The notes: generated by a model from the letters alone, not told the origin. A stretch of DNA of 64,000 bases from Streptomyces sp. DG2A-72 (GCF_030499575.1 NZ_JASTLC010000001.1:6534001-6598000), one strand, 5' to 3'. Positions 1-8,673 are shown, counted from the first letter of the stretch. Numbers and translations: made by a program.

Positions 1-36
1 CCAGACGCCGCCGACAATTGGCCAACGCGGTCCTTC

Positions 37-76
37 GCGCCCCGACAGGGGCGCGGGGAACTGCGCGACCAGCCAC
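37..76 (-). repeat. Dispersed Streptomyces intergenic repeat, copy A
   Basis: The stretch starts with a hairpin (GCGCCCC, GACA, GGGGCGC) and continues GGGGAACTGCGCGACCAGCC. The reverse complement of this core recurs at 8625, 18736 and 56539. This copy is inverted relative to the other three and lies upstream of the cystathionine gamma-synthase gene. Its function is unknown; it may be a palindromic intergenic element or part of a terminator. Confidence 0.8.
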
Positions 77-131
77 ATCCGGCCCGCAGATTTCATACGG
101 CCTTCCAGCGGAGCGCTTAGGCTCGGTTCCC

Positions 132-1289
132 ATGAGCGACAGGCACATCAGTCAGCACTTCGAGACCCTCGCGATCCACGCGGGCAACACCGCCGATCCC
201 CTCACCGGCGCGGTCGTCCCGCCGATCTACCAGGTCTCGACCTACAAGCAGGACGGCGTGGGCGGCCTGCGCGGTGGCTACGAGTACAGCCGCAGCGCAA
301 ACCCGACCAGGACCGCCCTGGAGGAGAACCTCGCCGCCCTGGAGGGCGGACGCCGAGGCCTCGCGTTCGCGTCCGGACTGGCGGCCGAGGACTGCCTGTT
401 GCGTACGCTGCTCAGCCCCGGCGATCACGTGGTCATCCCCAACGACGCGTACGGCGGCACGTTCCGCCTCTTCGCCAAGGTCGTCTCCCGATGGGGCGTG
501 GAGTGGTCGGTCGCCGACACCAGCGACCCGGCCGCCGTACGAGCCGCGATCACCCCGAAGACCAAGGCCGTGTGGGTGGAGACCCCCTCCAACCCGCTGC
601 TCGGCATCACCGACATCGCCGCCGTCGCCCAGATCGCCCATGACGCGGGCGCTCGGCTCGTCGTGGACAACACCTTCGCCACGCCCTATCTGCAGCAGCC
701 GCTGTCGCTCGGCGCCGACGTCGTCGTGCACTCGCTGACCAAGTACATGGGCGGTCACTCGGACGTCGTCGGGGGTGCGCTGATCGTCGGCGACACCGAC
801 CTGGGCGACGAGCTGGCGTTCCACCAGAACGCGATGGGCGCGGTCGCCGGGCCCTTCGACTCGTGGCTGGTGCTGCGCGGCGCGAAGACGCTGCCGGTGC
901 GCATGGACCGGCACAGCGAGAACGCCACCAAGGTCGCCGAGATGCTGACCCGGCACGCGCGCGTGACGCGCGTCCTCTACCCGGGCCTGGAGGACCACCC
1001 CGGTCACGAGGTCGCCGCCAAGCAGATGCGGGCGTTCGGCGGCATGGTCTCCTTCCAGGTCGAGGGCGGCGAGGAGGCGGCCGTAGAGGTCTGCAACCGC
1101 GCGAAGGTGTTCACGCTTGGCGAGTCGCTGGGCGGCGTCGAGTCGCTGATCGAGCACCCGGGCCGGATGACGCACGCGTCCGCCGCCGGCTCGGCCCTGG
1201 AGGTGCCCGCCGATCTCGTACGCCTCTCCGTGGGCATCGAGAACGTCGACGACCTCCTGGAGGACCTCCAGCAGGCGCTGGGCCGATAG
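132..1289 (+). CDS. metB: Cystathionine gamma-synthase / gamma-lyase
   Basis: A 385-residue PLP-dependent enzyme of the Cys/Met metabolism family, in the cytoplasmic transsulfuration pathway. It either joins an activated homoserine to cysteine or cleaves cystathionine; sequence by eye does not separate the two. The PLP lysine is K204 in the block HSLTKYMGGHSD, and the active-site blocks SGLAAEDCLLRTLL and ETPSNPLLGITD are present. An in-frame start exists at 18, but that extension runs through the intergenic repeat and has no family-like content. The ATG at 132, giving MSDRHISQHFETLAIHAG, matches the usual N-terminus of the family. Length is normal. Confidence 0.93.
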   Translation: MSDRHISQHFETLAIHAGNTADPLTGAVVPPIYQVSTYKQDGVGGLRGGYEYSRSANPTRTALEENLAALEGGRRGLAFASGLAAEDCLLRTLLSPGDHVVIPNDAYGGTFRLFAKVVSRWGVEWSVADTSDPAAVRAAITPKTKAVWVETPSNPLLGITDIAAVAQIAHDAGARLVVDNTFATPYLQQPLSLGADVVVHSLTKYMGGHSDVVGGALIVGDTDLGDELAFHQNAMGAVAGPFDSWLVLRGAKTLPVRMDRHSENATKVAEMLTRHARVTRVLYPGLEDHPGHEVAAKQMRAFGGMVSFQVEGGEEAAVEVCNRAKVFTLGESLGGVESLIEHPGRMTHASAAGSALEVPADLVRLSVGIENVDDLLEDLQQALGR

Positions 1290-1295
1290 GTCAGG

Positions 1296-1544
1296 TCACC
1301 AGCCCGTGAGCGGTGGAGTCGTCTCCGACGGCGGCTCCACCCACGGGCGGGCGGTCAGGGCCCACACCAGGAAGGCCACCGACGCCGCGAACAGCAGCAG
1401 CCACAGCATCCGGCGGGCCGCTGTCCTGCGGCGCAGCATGCGGCCGCCGCGGCGCACCGCGTCCGCATGGAGGTCGGGCGGCACGGGTGGCGGGGTCTGC
1501 TCCAGGAGCTGCCGTACGAGGGCTTCACGATCGGGCCGGTTCAT
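1296..1544 (-). CDS. Small single-pass membrane protein paired with a sigma factor
   Basis: An 82-residue protein with a charged N-terminal half and one membrane segment at about residues 47-64 (MLWLLLFAASVAFLVWAL), followed by a short proline-rich tail. Its ATG overlaps the stop of the upstream sigma-like gene (ATGA), so the two are probably translationally coupled. The position suggests a membrane partner of that sigma factor, but no zinc-binding anti-sigma motif (HxxxCxxC) is present, so an anti-sigma role is only inferred. Its stop lies 6 bases from the convergent metB gene. Confidence 0.75.
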   Translation of the reverse strand: MNRPDREALVRQLLEQTPPPVPPDLHADAVRRGGRMLRRRTAARRMLWLLLFAASVAFLVWALTARPWVEPPSETTPPLTGW

Positions 1545-2044
1545 GACGGAGCCACCCCCGCTTCCACCACGGCCGGTGCCGGTCCCCGCGGCGGGTGCAG
1601 CAGCGTCGTCGTCGCGCGGTTGCAGATCGCGCGGACCCGCTCGACGGACAGGCCGAGCAGGGCCGCCGTCTGCTCCTCGGCGACCCCCTCGTACAGCCTC
1701 AGCACCAGGATCAACCGCTCCTGCGGCGAGAGCCGGGCCAGCGGGCTGCCGGGGTGCGGGCGGGCGCGGCCGAGTCCGCCGTACTGGTGCCAGGCCGCGC
1801 GGGCGAAACGGGTGGCGAGGTACTGGCGGGTGCGGTCGTACGGGTCCTCGCCGCGCAGCCGGTCCCAGGAGGCGTAGGTGTGGGCGAGGGCCAGGGTGAG
1901 CAGGCGTCGCGCGCGTGGGTTGTCGCCCGGGGTCTCCGCCGTGAGGAGTGTGGCGGCATGCAGCAGCCGCCCTGCCGCGCCCGCCACGAACGCCTCGAAC
2001 TCCCGGGCCCGGCGGGCGCCCTGGAACGCCTGCCGACTGCGCAC
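1541..2044 (-). CDS. ECF (SigE-type) RNA polymerase sigma-like factor
   Basis: A protein of about 167 residues. The N-terminal half resembles sigma region 2 (AREFEAFVAGAAGRLLHAAT through RTRQYLATRFARAAWHQY). The C-terminal half resembles region 4 with a helix-turn-helix (LSPQERLILVLRLYEGV, TAALLGLSVERVRAICNRA). Region 2 is poor in the aromatic residues usual for promoter melting, so it is a divergent member. I chose the GTG at 2044 because GGGAGG precedes it; an in-frame ATG at 2128 has no convincing ribosome-binding site. The downstream membrane protein overlaps it by four bases. Confidence 0.72.
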   Translation of the reverse strand: MRSRQAFQGARRAREFEAFVAGAAGRLLHAATLLTAETPGDNPRARRLLTLALAHTYASWDRLRGEDPYDRTRQYLATRFARAAWHQYGGLGRARPHPGSPLARLSPQERLILVLRLYEGVAEEQTAALLGLSVERVRAICNRATTTLLHPPRGPAPAVVEAGVAPS

Positions 2045-2208
2045 CACGCCTCCCGCCCCTGAGGAATGACGGGGTCCGGGCCGCGTACGGCGGACGAAGC
2101 CGGGTACGACGACTGGCCCCGGTCTCATATGAGGCCAGGGGTGGCCCCACGGTCAAGACTCAGGCGGCACGCGCGTGGACGTGGTGCGGCGGGAGCCGCG
2201 TACGCGGC

Positions 2209-2733
2209 TCAGGATTCCGTCGGGGGCTCCGCGCCCGGCAGGCCGTGGGCGGCCATCCGCTCGGAGAGCGCGGTGTTGAAGCGGGTGAGGAGCGTGCAGA
2301 ACGCCTCCCGCTCCTCCGGCGCCCAGTCGTGTGTCAGTTCGGCCATCAACTGACGCCGTGACGAGCGCACTTCCTCCAGCCGCGACAGCCCGCGCGGGGA
2401 GAGCTGGAGCACCACGGCTCGCCCGTCCTCGGGATGCGAGGTGCGCTTGACCAGCCCGGTGTCGACGAGCGGGGCCACCTGCCGGGTGACCGTGGACGAG
2501 TCGATCCCCATGCTCGCGGCGAGTGCCTTGACGCCCATCGGGCCTTCCTTGTCGAGGCGGTTGAGCAGCAGGTATGCGGCGCGGTCCATCGAGTTGCGCA
2601 CCTGCCCGACGCCGCCGAGCCGGGTCTGTTCGGCACGGCGGGCGAACACCGCCACCTCGTGCTGCAGCGCGTCCAGGAGACCGCGGTCACCGACGGTCGT
2701 CATGTCCATCGACATTTCAGGTGTTGTGGGCAT
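2209..2733 (-). CDS. MarR-family transcriptional regulator
   Basis: A 174-residue winged-helix regulator. The recognition region reads MGVKALAASMGIDSSTVTRQ at about residues 66-85. It is followed by the wing (GLVKRTSHPEDGRAVVLQLS) and a C-terminal dimerisation helix, which is the usual MarR order and length. The gene is divergent from the threonine ammonia-lyase gene, with about 145 bases between them. The ligand cannot be inferred, and control of the neighbour is possible but unproven. Start choice is uncertain because three more ATGs follow within 11 codons and none has a strong ribosome-binding site. Confidence 0.9.
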   Translation of the reverse strand: MPTTPEMSMDMTTVGDRGLLDALQHEVAVFARRAEQTRLGGVGQVRNSMDRAAYLLLNRLDKEGPMGVKALAASMGIDSSTVTRQVAPLVDTGLVKRTSHPEDGRAVVLQLSPRGLSRLEEVRSSRRQLMAELTHDWAPEEREAFCTLLTRFNTALSERMAAHGLPGAEPPTES

Positions 2734-2878
2734 GGCCGGGGGCTCACTTCATGAAGGGGGTGCTGGGTTGGGGGACAGGGTACGCGGCCCAGAGGCAGGT
2801 CGTACCGGCGCTGCGCAAACCGGTCTCGGAGGTTGGTCACAGCGGTGTCCGACGGCTGTGAACTGCGATGCTGGAGTC

Positions 2879-4108
2879 ATGAGCTACAGCACGGCTGACT
2901 CCTTGCGGCCCGTCACCCTCGACGACGTACGCGGCGCCCAGAAGATGCTCACGGGTGTGGCGCGGGTGACCGCGATGGAGGGCAGCAGGCATCTGACCCA
3001 GCTGGTCGGCGCTCCGGTGCACTTCAAGTGCGAGAACCTCCAGCGCACCGGGTCGTTCAAGCTGCGCGGCGCGTACGTCCGTATCGCCGGGCTGCTGCCG
3101 GAGGAGCGCGCCGCAGGGGTCGTCGCCGCGAGCGCGGGCAATCACGCACAGGGGGTCGCGCTGGCGTCCTCGCTGCTCGGGGTGAGATCGACGGTGTTCA
3201 TGCCGAAGGGCGCCCCGCTGCCGAAGATCAGCGCCACCCGGGAGTACGGCGCCGAGGTGCGGCTGCACGGTGAGGTGGTCGACGAGACGCTGGCCGCCGC
3301 GCAGCGGCACGCGGCCGAGACGGGCGCGGTGTTCATCCACCCCTTCGACCACCCGGACATCATCGCGGGCCAGGGCACGGTCGGGCTGGAGATCCTGGAG
3401 CAGTGCCCCGAGGTGCGCACGATCGTCGTCGGTATCGGCGGCGGCGGGCTCGCGGCCGGTATCGCGGTCGCGGTGAAGGCGCTGCGTCCCGACGTGCGGA
3501 TCGTGGGCGTGCAGGCGGCGGGCGCGGCGGCGTACCCGCCCTCGCTGGCGGCGGGGCGGCCGGTGGCGTTGGAGAACCCGGCGACGATGGCCGACGGCAT
3601 CAAGGTCGGGCGGCCCGGCGACGTGCCGTTCGGGATCATCGGAAATCTGGTGGACGAAGTCCGCACGGTCACCGAGGATGAACTCGCCACCGCGCTGCTG
3701 CTGTGCCTGGAGCGGGCCAAGCTGGTCGTCGAGCCGGCCGGGGCCAGCCCGGTCGCGGCGCTGCTGAGCGATCCCGGGACCTTCGAGGGCCCGGTCGTGG
3801 CGGTGCTGTCCGGGGGCAATGTGGACCCGCTGCTGCTGCAGCGCGTGCTGCGGCACGGCATGGCGGCGCAGGGCCGCTACCTGGCCGTACGGCTGCGGTT
3901 GACGGACCGGCCTGGGGCGCTGGCAACGCTTCTGGGGGTGTTGTCAGTGGTGGACGCTAACGTCCTCGATGTGAGCCACGCACGGACCGATCCACGGCTC
4001 GGGCTCACGGAGGCGGAGGTCGAACTGCATCTGGAGACGAAGGGCACGGCGCACTGCGCCGAGGTCGGCCAGGCCCTCCGCGAGGCGGGCTACACGGTCA
4101 TCGACTGA
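2879..4108 (+). CDS. ilvA: Threonine ammonia-lyase (threonine dehydratase)
   Basis: A 409-residue fold-type II PLP enzyme converting L-threonine to 2-oxobutyrate and ammonia, feeding isoleucine synthesis or threonine breakdown. The PLP lysine is K61 in GSFKLRGAY, and the glycine-rich phosphate loop reads VGIGGGGLAAG. The C-terminus (from about residue 330: VRLRLTDRPGALATLLGVL) looks like a single ACT-type regulatory domain, which suggests the short catabolic/tdcB-like form. The ATG at 2879 gives the family-like start MSYSTADSLRPVTLDDVRGA; the long upstream extension in this frame overlaps the MarR gene and is not coding. Confidence 0.93.
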   Translation: MSYSTADSLRPVTLDDVRGAQKMLTGVARVTAMEGSRHLTQLVGAPVHFKCENLQRTGSFKLRGAYVRIAGLLPEERAAGVVAASAGNHAQGVALASSLLGVRSTVFMPKGAPLPKISATREYGAEVRLHGEVVDETLAAAQRHAAETGAVFIHPFDHPDIIAGQGTVGLEILEQCPEVRTIVVGIGGGGLAAGIAVAVKALRPDVRIVGVQAAGAAAYPPSLAAGRPVALENPATMADGIKVGRPGDVPFGIIGNLVDEVRTVTEDELATALLLCLERAKLVVEPAGASPVAALLSDPGTFEGPVVAVLSGGNVDPLLLQRVLRHGMAAQGRYLAVRLRLTDRPGALATLLGVLSVVDANVLDVSHARTDPRLGLTEAEVELHLETKGTAHCAEVGQALREAGYTVID

Positions 4109-4152
4109 GGTCGGAGCGTTCGCTCACTCGTCCGAGCCAATCCTCTTGAGAG

Positions 4153-4168
4153 ACGCGATACATCGCGT
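4153..4168. promoter_or_regulatory. Palindrome upstream of ABC exporter operon
   Basis: A perfect inverted repeat, ACGCGAT-AC-ATCGCGT, lies about 135 bases upstream of the ABC ATPase gene, in the 195-base gap after ilvA. Such sites in front of DrrAB-type exporters are often bound by PadR- or TetR-type repressors. No such regulator gene is adjacent here, so the assignment is inference. Confidence 0.4.
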
Positions 4169-4303
4169 TATGGTGTGTCTCGGGTCACTCGCCGGGCGTC
4201 TGTCAGTCATCCAACAGGCGCAACAGAAGGCGCAGACCCCGTCCTCCCGAAGAACGTGAACTGACGATTTCCTGACCTGTCCCCAACGACGTGGAGAACT
4301 CAC

Positions 4304-5314
4304 ATGCCAGGCGCCATCTATGCCGAAGGCCTGGTGAAGACCTTCGGTGATGTAAGGGCACTGGACGGCGTCGACCTCGATGTCCCCGAGGGCACGGTGC
4401 TGGGCCTGCTCGGGCCGAACGGCGCGGGCAAGACGACGACCGTCCGCTGTCTGACGACCCTGCTGCGCCCCGACAGCGGTTCGGCGGTCGTCGCGGGCAT
4501 CGACGTGCTCAAGCACCCCGACGCCGTGCGCCGCTCGATCGGCCTGTCCGGCCAGTTCGCGGCGGTCGACGAATACCTGACCGGCCGCGAGAACCTGCAG
4601 ATGGTCGGCCAGCTCTACCAGATGAAGGCCAAGGCCGCGAAGGTCCGGGCCGCCGAGCTGCTCGAGCAGTTCAATCTCGCGGACGCCGCCGACCGGACCG
4701 CGAAGACCTACTCCGGAGGCATGCGCCGCCGGCTCGACCTCGCGGCCGCCCTGGTCGTCTCGCCGCCCGTGATGTTCATGGACGAGCCGACGACCGGCCT
4801 CGACCCGCGCAACCGCCAGCAGCTGTGGGAGGTCATCAAACAGCTCGTCTCCGGCGGTACGACGCTGCTGCTGACCACCCAGTATCTGGAGGAGGCCGAC
4901 CACCTCGCGCACGAGATCGCGGTGGTCGACCACGGCCATGTCATCGCCCGCGGCACCTCCGACCAGCTCAAGGCCCGCACCGGCGGCGAGCGCGTCGAGG
5001 TCGTGGTGCACGAGCGCGACGACATCGCGACCGCCGTCGAGGTGCTCACCGGCTTCGGCAAGGGCGAGACCACCGTCGAGGAGCACACCCGCCAGCTCAC
5101 CGTGCCCGTCACCGGCGGCGCCAAGCTCCTTGCCGAGATCATCCGCGAACTGGACGTCCGCGGTATCGAGATCGACGACATCGGCCTGCGCCGGCCCACC
5201 CTCGACGACGTGTTCCTGTCCCTCACCGGCCATGTGGCAGAGGTCAAGGACGAAGAAGACGGCACGGCGGCCGACCCCAAGGACCGCCGGCACAAGAAGG
5301 AGACAGCCAAGTGA
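4304..5314 (+). CDS. ABC transporter ATP-binding protein, DrrA (drug/daunorubicin) type
   Basis: A 336-residue cytoplasmic ATPase that powers the permease encoded next. Walker A is at 37-45 (GPNGAGKTT), the signature at 137-141 (SGGMR) and Walker B at 156-161 (VMFMDE) followed by PTTGLD. The C-terminal region of about 110 residues with the block RRPTLDDVFLSLTG is typical of the DrrA subfamily of export ATPases. A purine-rich GGAGAACTCAC precedes the ATG. It overlaps the permease gene by four bases (GTGA). The substrate is unknown; antibiotic or lipid export is typical. Confidence 0.93.
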   Translation: MPGAIYAEGLVKTFGDVRALDGVDLDVPEGTVLGLLGPNGAGKTTTVRCLTTLLRPDSGSAVVAGIDVLKHPDAVRRSIGLSGQFAAVDEYLTGRENLQMVGQLYQMKAKAAKVRAAELLEQFNLADAADRTAKTYSGGMRRRLDLAAALVVSPPVMFMDEPTTGLDPRNRQQLWEVIKQLVSGGTTLLLTTQYLEEADHLAHEIAVVDHGHVIARGTSDQLKARTGGERVEVVVHERDDIATAVEVLTGFGKGETTVEEHTRQLTVPVTGGAKLLAEIIRELDVRGIEIDDIGLRRPTLDDVFLSLTGHVAEVKDEEDGTAADPKDRRHKKETAK

Positions 5315-6156
5315 GCGCCGTCACCGACGCCGCGCCCGTCGCGGCGCCCATCCACCCCATCGGCCAGTCCATCCGGGACTCGCTGGTCGTCGGCAAACGC
5401 AATCTGATCCGGATGTCCCGGATCCCCGAGATGGTGATCTTCGGGCTCATCCAGCCGATCATGTTCGTGGTCATGTTCAGCTATGTGTTCGGCGGCTCCA
5501 TGAACATCGGCGGCACCACGGACCCCGGTGTCTACCGCGAGTTCCTGATGGCCGGCATCTTCGCCCAGACCGTCACGTTCGCCACCGCGGGCGCGGGGGC
5601 GGGCATCGCCGACGACATGCACAAGGGGCTCATCGACCGCTTCCGCTCCCTGCCCATGGCGCGGGGCGCGGTGCTGACCGGGCGGACCTTCGCCGACCTG
5701 GTGCAGACGGCGCTCACGCTGCTCGTGCTCGCGATCGTCGCCCTGCTGGTCGGCTGGCGCACGCACACCAACATCGGCGAGGTGCTCGGGGCCTTCGGGC
5801 TGCTGCTCCTGCTCGGCTACGCGTTCACCTGGATCGGCGCCCTGATCGGCCTCTCCGTGAGCACGCCCGAGGCGGCCACCTCCGGCGGACTGATCTGGCT
5901 CTTCCCGGTCACGTTCATCTCGAACGCGTTCGTGGACTCCAGCAGGCTGACGCCCTGGCTGCAGCACGTGGCCGACTGGAACCCCTTCAGCGCCACGGTC
6001 CAGGCCTGCCGAGAACTCTTCGGCAACCCCGGGGTCTCCACCTCGGACGCCTGGCCCATGCAGCACCCGGTGTGGGCGTCGCTGATCTACTCGGTCCTGA
6101 TCATCGTCGTCTTCCGGACGCTGGCGGTGCGCAAGTACCGCTCGGCCACGGCCTGA
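5311..6156 (+). CDS. ABC-2 type permease, DrrB-like
   Basis: A 281-residue integral membrane protein of the ABC-2 export family with about six membrane segments, for example MVIFGLIQPIMFVVMFSYVF, FGLLLLLGYAFTWIGALIG and VWASLIYSVLIIVVF. The central block SLPMARGAVLTGRTFADL matches the family's conserved cytoplasmic loop. It starts with GTG inside the stop of the ATPase gene, so the two are coupled. A terminator-like hairpin follows at 6164. Confidence 0.92.
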   Translation: MSAVTDAAPVAAPIHPIGQSIRDSLVVGKRNLIRMSRIPEMVIFGLIQPIMFVVMFSYVFGGSMNIGGTTDPGVYREFLMAGIFAQTVTFATAGAGAGIADDMHKGLIDRFRSLPMARGAVLTGRTFADLVQTALTLLVLAIVALLVGWRTHTNIGEVLGAFGLLLLLGYAFTWIGALIGLSVSTPEAATSGGLIWLFPVTFISNAFVDSSRLTPWLQHVADWNPFSATVQACRELFGNPGVSTSDAWPMQHPVWASLIYSVLIIVVFRTLAVRKYRSATA

Positions 6157-6163
6157 CGACAAG

Positions 6164-6192
6164 GCCCCCGGCGCCGCAGGGCAGCCGGGGGC
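6164..6192. terminator. Hairpin terminator between convergent genes
   Basis: A GCCCCCGGC / GCCGGGGGC stem with an 11-base loop sits in the 76-base gap between the ABC permease stop and the stop of greA on the other strand. It could serve both convergent genes. There is no clear T-run, as is usual in Streptomyces. Confidence 0.6.
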
Positions 6193-6232
6193 TCGTCGAA
6201 AATCCGGTCCTGAAGGGGGCGATCCGGCCGGG

Positions 6233-6733
6233 TCAGCCGCTGTACGGCTCGGCCTTGAGGATCGTCACGGAGGCCTTCTTGCCGTTCGGCAGCTCGTACT
6301 CCGCATCTTCGCCGACCTTGTGGCCGATCACGCCGGAACCCAGCGGGGACTGCGGGGAGTACGTCTCGATGTCGGAACTGGCGTACTCGCGCGAGGCAAG
6401 CAGGAAGGTCGTCGTGTCGTCTTCGTCGCCGTCGAAGGCGATCGTGACGACCATGCCGGGCGCCACCGCACCGTCCGCCGAGGTCGGTGCCTCGCCGACC
6501 TTGGCGTTCTCCAGGAGCTGGGTCAGCTGGCGCACACGGAGCTCCTGCTTGCCCTGCTCCTCCTTGGCCGCGTGGTACCCGCCGTTCTCACGCAGGTCGC
6601 CCTCCTCGCGCGCGGCGGCGATCTTGGCGGCGATCTCCGTGCGCGCAGGACCAGACAGGTACTCCAGCTCTGCCTTGAGCTGGTTGTACGCCTCCTGGGT
6701 CAGCCAGGTGACGTTCTCGCTGGTCTGGGTCAC
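6233..6733 (-). CDS. greA: Transcription elongation factor GreA
   Basis: A 166-residue cleavage factor that rescues backtracked RNA polymerase. The N-terminal coiled coil starts with LTQEAYNQLKAELEYL, and the acidic tip lies in REEGDLRENGGYHAAKEEQG, the hallmark that reaches the polymerase active site. The C-terminal FKBP-like domain includes SPLGSGVIGHKVGED. The GTG at 6733 (VTQTSENVTWLT) follows GAGGAGCACCT, so the longer reading back to 6811 is rejected. Confidence 0.95.
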   Translation of the reverse strand: MTQTSENVTWLTQEAYNQLKAELEYLSGPARTEIAAKIAAAREEGDLRENGGYHAAKEEQGKQELRVRQLTQLLENAKVGEAPTSADGAVAPGMVVTIAFDGDEDDTTTFLLASREYASSDIETYSPQSPLGSGVIGHKVGEDAEYELPNGKKASVTILKAEPYSG

Positions 6734-6871
6734 AGGTGCTCCTCGTCGGTACTGGGATACAAAGCATCGCCCTACCCAGAAGAATGTTCCTTCACGGATG
6801 GGCGAAACCACGAGCCTAACAATTCAGCGGCGGAAGGGGGAGGACATAAGCCATCAGAATCACGTCAACGC

Positions 6872-6901
6872 AGGTCAGCCGCTACGTATTCCGGCTGACC
6901 T
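6872..6901 (-). terminator. Hairpin at the stop of the DUF4307 gene
   Basis: An inverted repeat (AGGTCAGCC / GGCTGACCT, 12-base loop) begins at the stop codon of the DUF4307 gene on the minus strand and extends downstream. It is a likely terminator before greA. Confidence 0.5.
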
Positions 6902-7299
6902 CAGTCGGCGTGGCAGCCCAGCAGCTCAGCCGTGGTGCCCGGCGAGGTGGTACGGAGCGTGACGACCTTGTCGATGCGTGTGGCGTCCCCGTCGAAGTGG
7001 AAGTCCGCCCGGCCGACCTCGGCGCCGTTCTCCGCCTGGGAGCGCACCGTGCAGTAGCCGTTGGCATCGGCGTCCTTACGGACCTCCAGATGAACCTGCA
7101 CCGAGTTCTTCGACTGCTCGAACTCGATCACTTCAGCACTGATCTTGTTCTGGCCGATGTAGTAATAGGCGAAATACCCGATCAGGGCGACCAGCACCAC
7201 CCCGAGCACGATGGCGGCGACCCTGAGCCTGCCGTCGGCACGCTCGTCCGAGGAGCGGCCGTAACGGCCCTCGGGCAGCCGCGTGCTCGCCGTACTCAT
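6901..7299 (-). CDS. DUF4307 single-pass membrane protein
   Basis: A 132-residue protein with a short charged N-terminus, one membrane segment at about residues 26-48 (RVAAIVLGVVLVALIGYFAY) and an extracytoplasmic beta-rich domain with two cysteines (NGYCTVRS and LLGCHAD) that could form a disulfide. This architecture and its position between greA and mca match the actinobacterial DUF4307 family, whose function is unknown. The ATG at 7299 follows GAGAGGACGATC and is preferred over the longer reading to 7389. Confidence 0.85.
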   Translation of the reverse strand: MSTASTRLPEGRYGRSSDERADGRLRVAAIVLGVVLVALIGYFAYYYIGQNKISAEVIEFEQSKNSVQVHLEVRKDADANGYCTVRSQAENGAEVGRADFHFDGDATRIDKVVTLRTTSPGTTAELLGCHAD

Positions 7300-7448
7300 G
7301 ATCGTCCTCTCGGCAGGGGACGGGACAAAAGTCCCGCGAGGGGCTCCGGGACCGGAGCGCCGGAATTTTTCGCCCCCCGCGTCGGTCACTATAGAAGCCG
7401 CCGATCGCGCCCTCCCACACCGGGCGCCGACTTGACGAGGATTGAGTC

Positions 7449-8330
7449 TTGACTGACCAGCTGCGACTGATGGCCGTCCACGCCCACCCCGACGACGAGT
7501 CGAGCAAGGGTGCGGCCACGATGGCGAAGTACGTGTCCGAGGGGGTGGACGTGCTGGTGGTGACCTGCACGGGCGGGGAGCGCGGCTCCATCCTCAATCC
7601 GAAGCTCCAGGGGGACAAGTACATCGAGGAGCACATCCACGAGGTACGCAAGAAGGAGATGGACGAGGCCCGGGAGATCCTCGGCGTGAAGCAGGAATGG
7701 CTCGGCTTCGTCGACTCCGGCCTGCCCGAGGGCGACCCGCTGCCGCCCCTTCCCGAGGGCTGTTTCGCCCTGGAGGACGTCGACAAGGCAGCCGGTGAGC
7801 TGGTGAAGCAGATCCGCTCGTTCCGTCCGCAGGTCATCACGACGTACGACGAGAACGGCGGCTATCCGCACCCCGACCACATCATGACCCACAAGATCTC
7901 GATGGTGGCGTTCGAGGGCGCGGGGGACGCCGAGAAGTACCCGGAGCAGGAGTTCGGCCCGGCGTACCAGCCGCAGAAGCTCTACTACAACCAGGGCTTC
8001 AACCGCCCCCGCACCGAGGCGCTGCACCAGGCCATGCTCGACCGCGGCATGGAGTCGCCCTACGGCGACTGGCTCAAGCGCTGGGACGAGTTCGGCATGA
8101 AGCAGCGCACGCTCACCACGCATGTCCCGTGCGGTGACTTCTACGAGATCCGCGACAAGGCCCTGATCGCCCACGCCACGCAGATCGACCCCGACGGCGG
8201 CTGGTTCAAGGTGCCGCTGGAGCTCCAGAAGGAGGTCTGGCCGACGGAGGAGTACGAGCTCGCGAAGTCCCTCGTCGATACCTCCCTCCCCGAGGACGAC
8301 CTCTTCGCGGGCATCCGCGACAATGCCTGA
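7449..8330 (+). CDS. mca: Mycothiol S-conjugate amidase
   Basis: A 293-residue zinc amidase of the LmbE/PIG-L family that splits mycothiol conjugates of toxins or electrophiles, releasing a mercapturic acid for export and GlcN-inositol for reuse. The zinc motif AHPDDE lies near residues 11-16 and a second histidine block HPDH near 140. The block CTGGERGSILNPKLQG distinguishes Mca from the related deacetylase MshB. The start is TTG at 7449, preceded by GACGAGGA; no ATG or GTG fits. Detoxification with actinobacterial thiols supports the taxonomic placement. Confidence 0.93.
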   Translation: MTDQLRLMAVHAHPDDESSKGAATMAKYVSEGVDVLVVTCTGGERGSILNPKLQGDKYIEEHIHEVRKKEMDEAREILGVKQEWLGFVDSGLPEGDPLPPLPEGCFALEDVDKAAGELVKQIRSFRPQVITTYDENGGYPHPDHIMTHKISMVAFEGAGDAEKYPEQEFGPAYQPQKLYYNQGFNRPRTEALHQAMLDRGMESPYGDWLKRWDEFGMKQRTLTTHVPCGDFYEIRDKALIAHATQIDPDGGWFKVPLELQKEVWPTEEYELAKSLVDTSLPEDDLFAGIRDNA

Positions 8331-8571
8331 CATGAGCGCAAGCGCAAGCCTGGCAATGACACAGCTCGCCACCCTCGCGAAGGAGGTGGACGAGGACAAG
8401 GTGACCCCCGGCGTCCTCGGGTTCATCGTCTTCGCGGTGATGGCTCTGGCCGTGTGGGGTCTGATGAAGTCGATGAACCGCCACATGGGCAGGGTCGACT
8501 TCAAGGAGTCCGAGGAGGCGGGGACGCCGGAGACCTCCTCGGCCGACCCCAAGGCCAGGCAGCAAGGCTGA
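8323..8571 (+). CDS. Small conserved membrane protein downstream of mca
   Basis: An 82-residue protein with one membrane segment (GVLGFIVFAVMALAVWGLM) and a polar C-terminal tail. It overlaps the end of mca by eight bases if the ATG at 8323 is used; the ATG at 8332 (MSASASLAMTQLATL) would start one base after the mca stop and is equally possible. Tight linkage suggests co-transcription with mca. The function is unknown. Confidence 0.8.
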   Translation: MPDMSASASLAMTQLATLAKEVDEDKVTPGVLGFIVFAVMALAVWGLMKSMNRHMGRVDFKESEEAGTPETSSADPKARQQG

Positions 8572-8624
8572 CGTGGCGCTCCGCGGAGTGCCGAGATGGG
8601 CCGTCGATCGTCTGCCGGTCCGTC

Positions 8625-8664
8625 GTGGCTGGTCGCGCAGTTCCCCGCGCCCCTTTGGGGCGCG
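8625..8664 (+). repeat. Dispersed intergenic repeat, copy B
   Basis: This copy contains the shared core GGTCGCGCAGTTCCCC and then a GCGCCCC/GGGGCGC hairpin with a TTT loop. It lies between the convergent small membrane gene and the STAND regulator gene. It has the same orientation as copies at 18736 and 56539 and is inverted relative to the one at 37. Confidence 0.85.
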
Positions 8665-8673
8665 GAGAGCTCC

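Noticed and set aside
117..1175. Long minus-strand frame opposite metB (352 codons)
   Set aside because: Shadow of a GC-rich gene: low-complexity Arg/Val/Leu content, no ribosome-binding site, and the plus strand encodes a recognisable enzyme.
4938..6962. 674-codon plus frame running through the ABC permease and across greA
   Set aside because: It is out of frame with both recognisable ABC genes and crosses a terminator.
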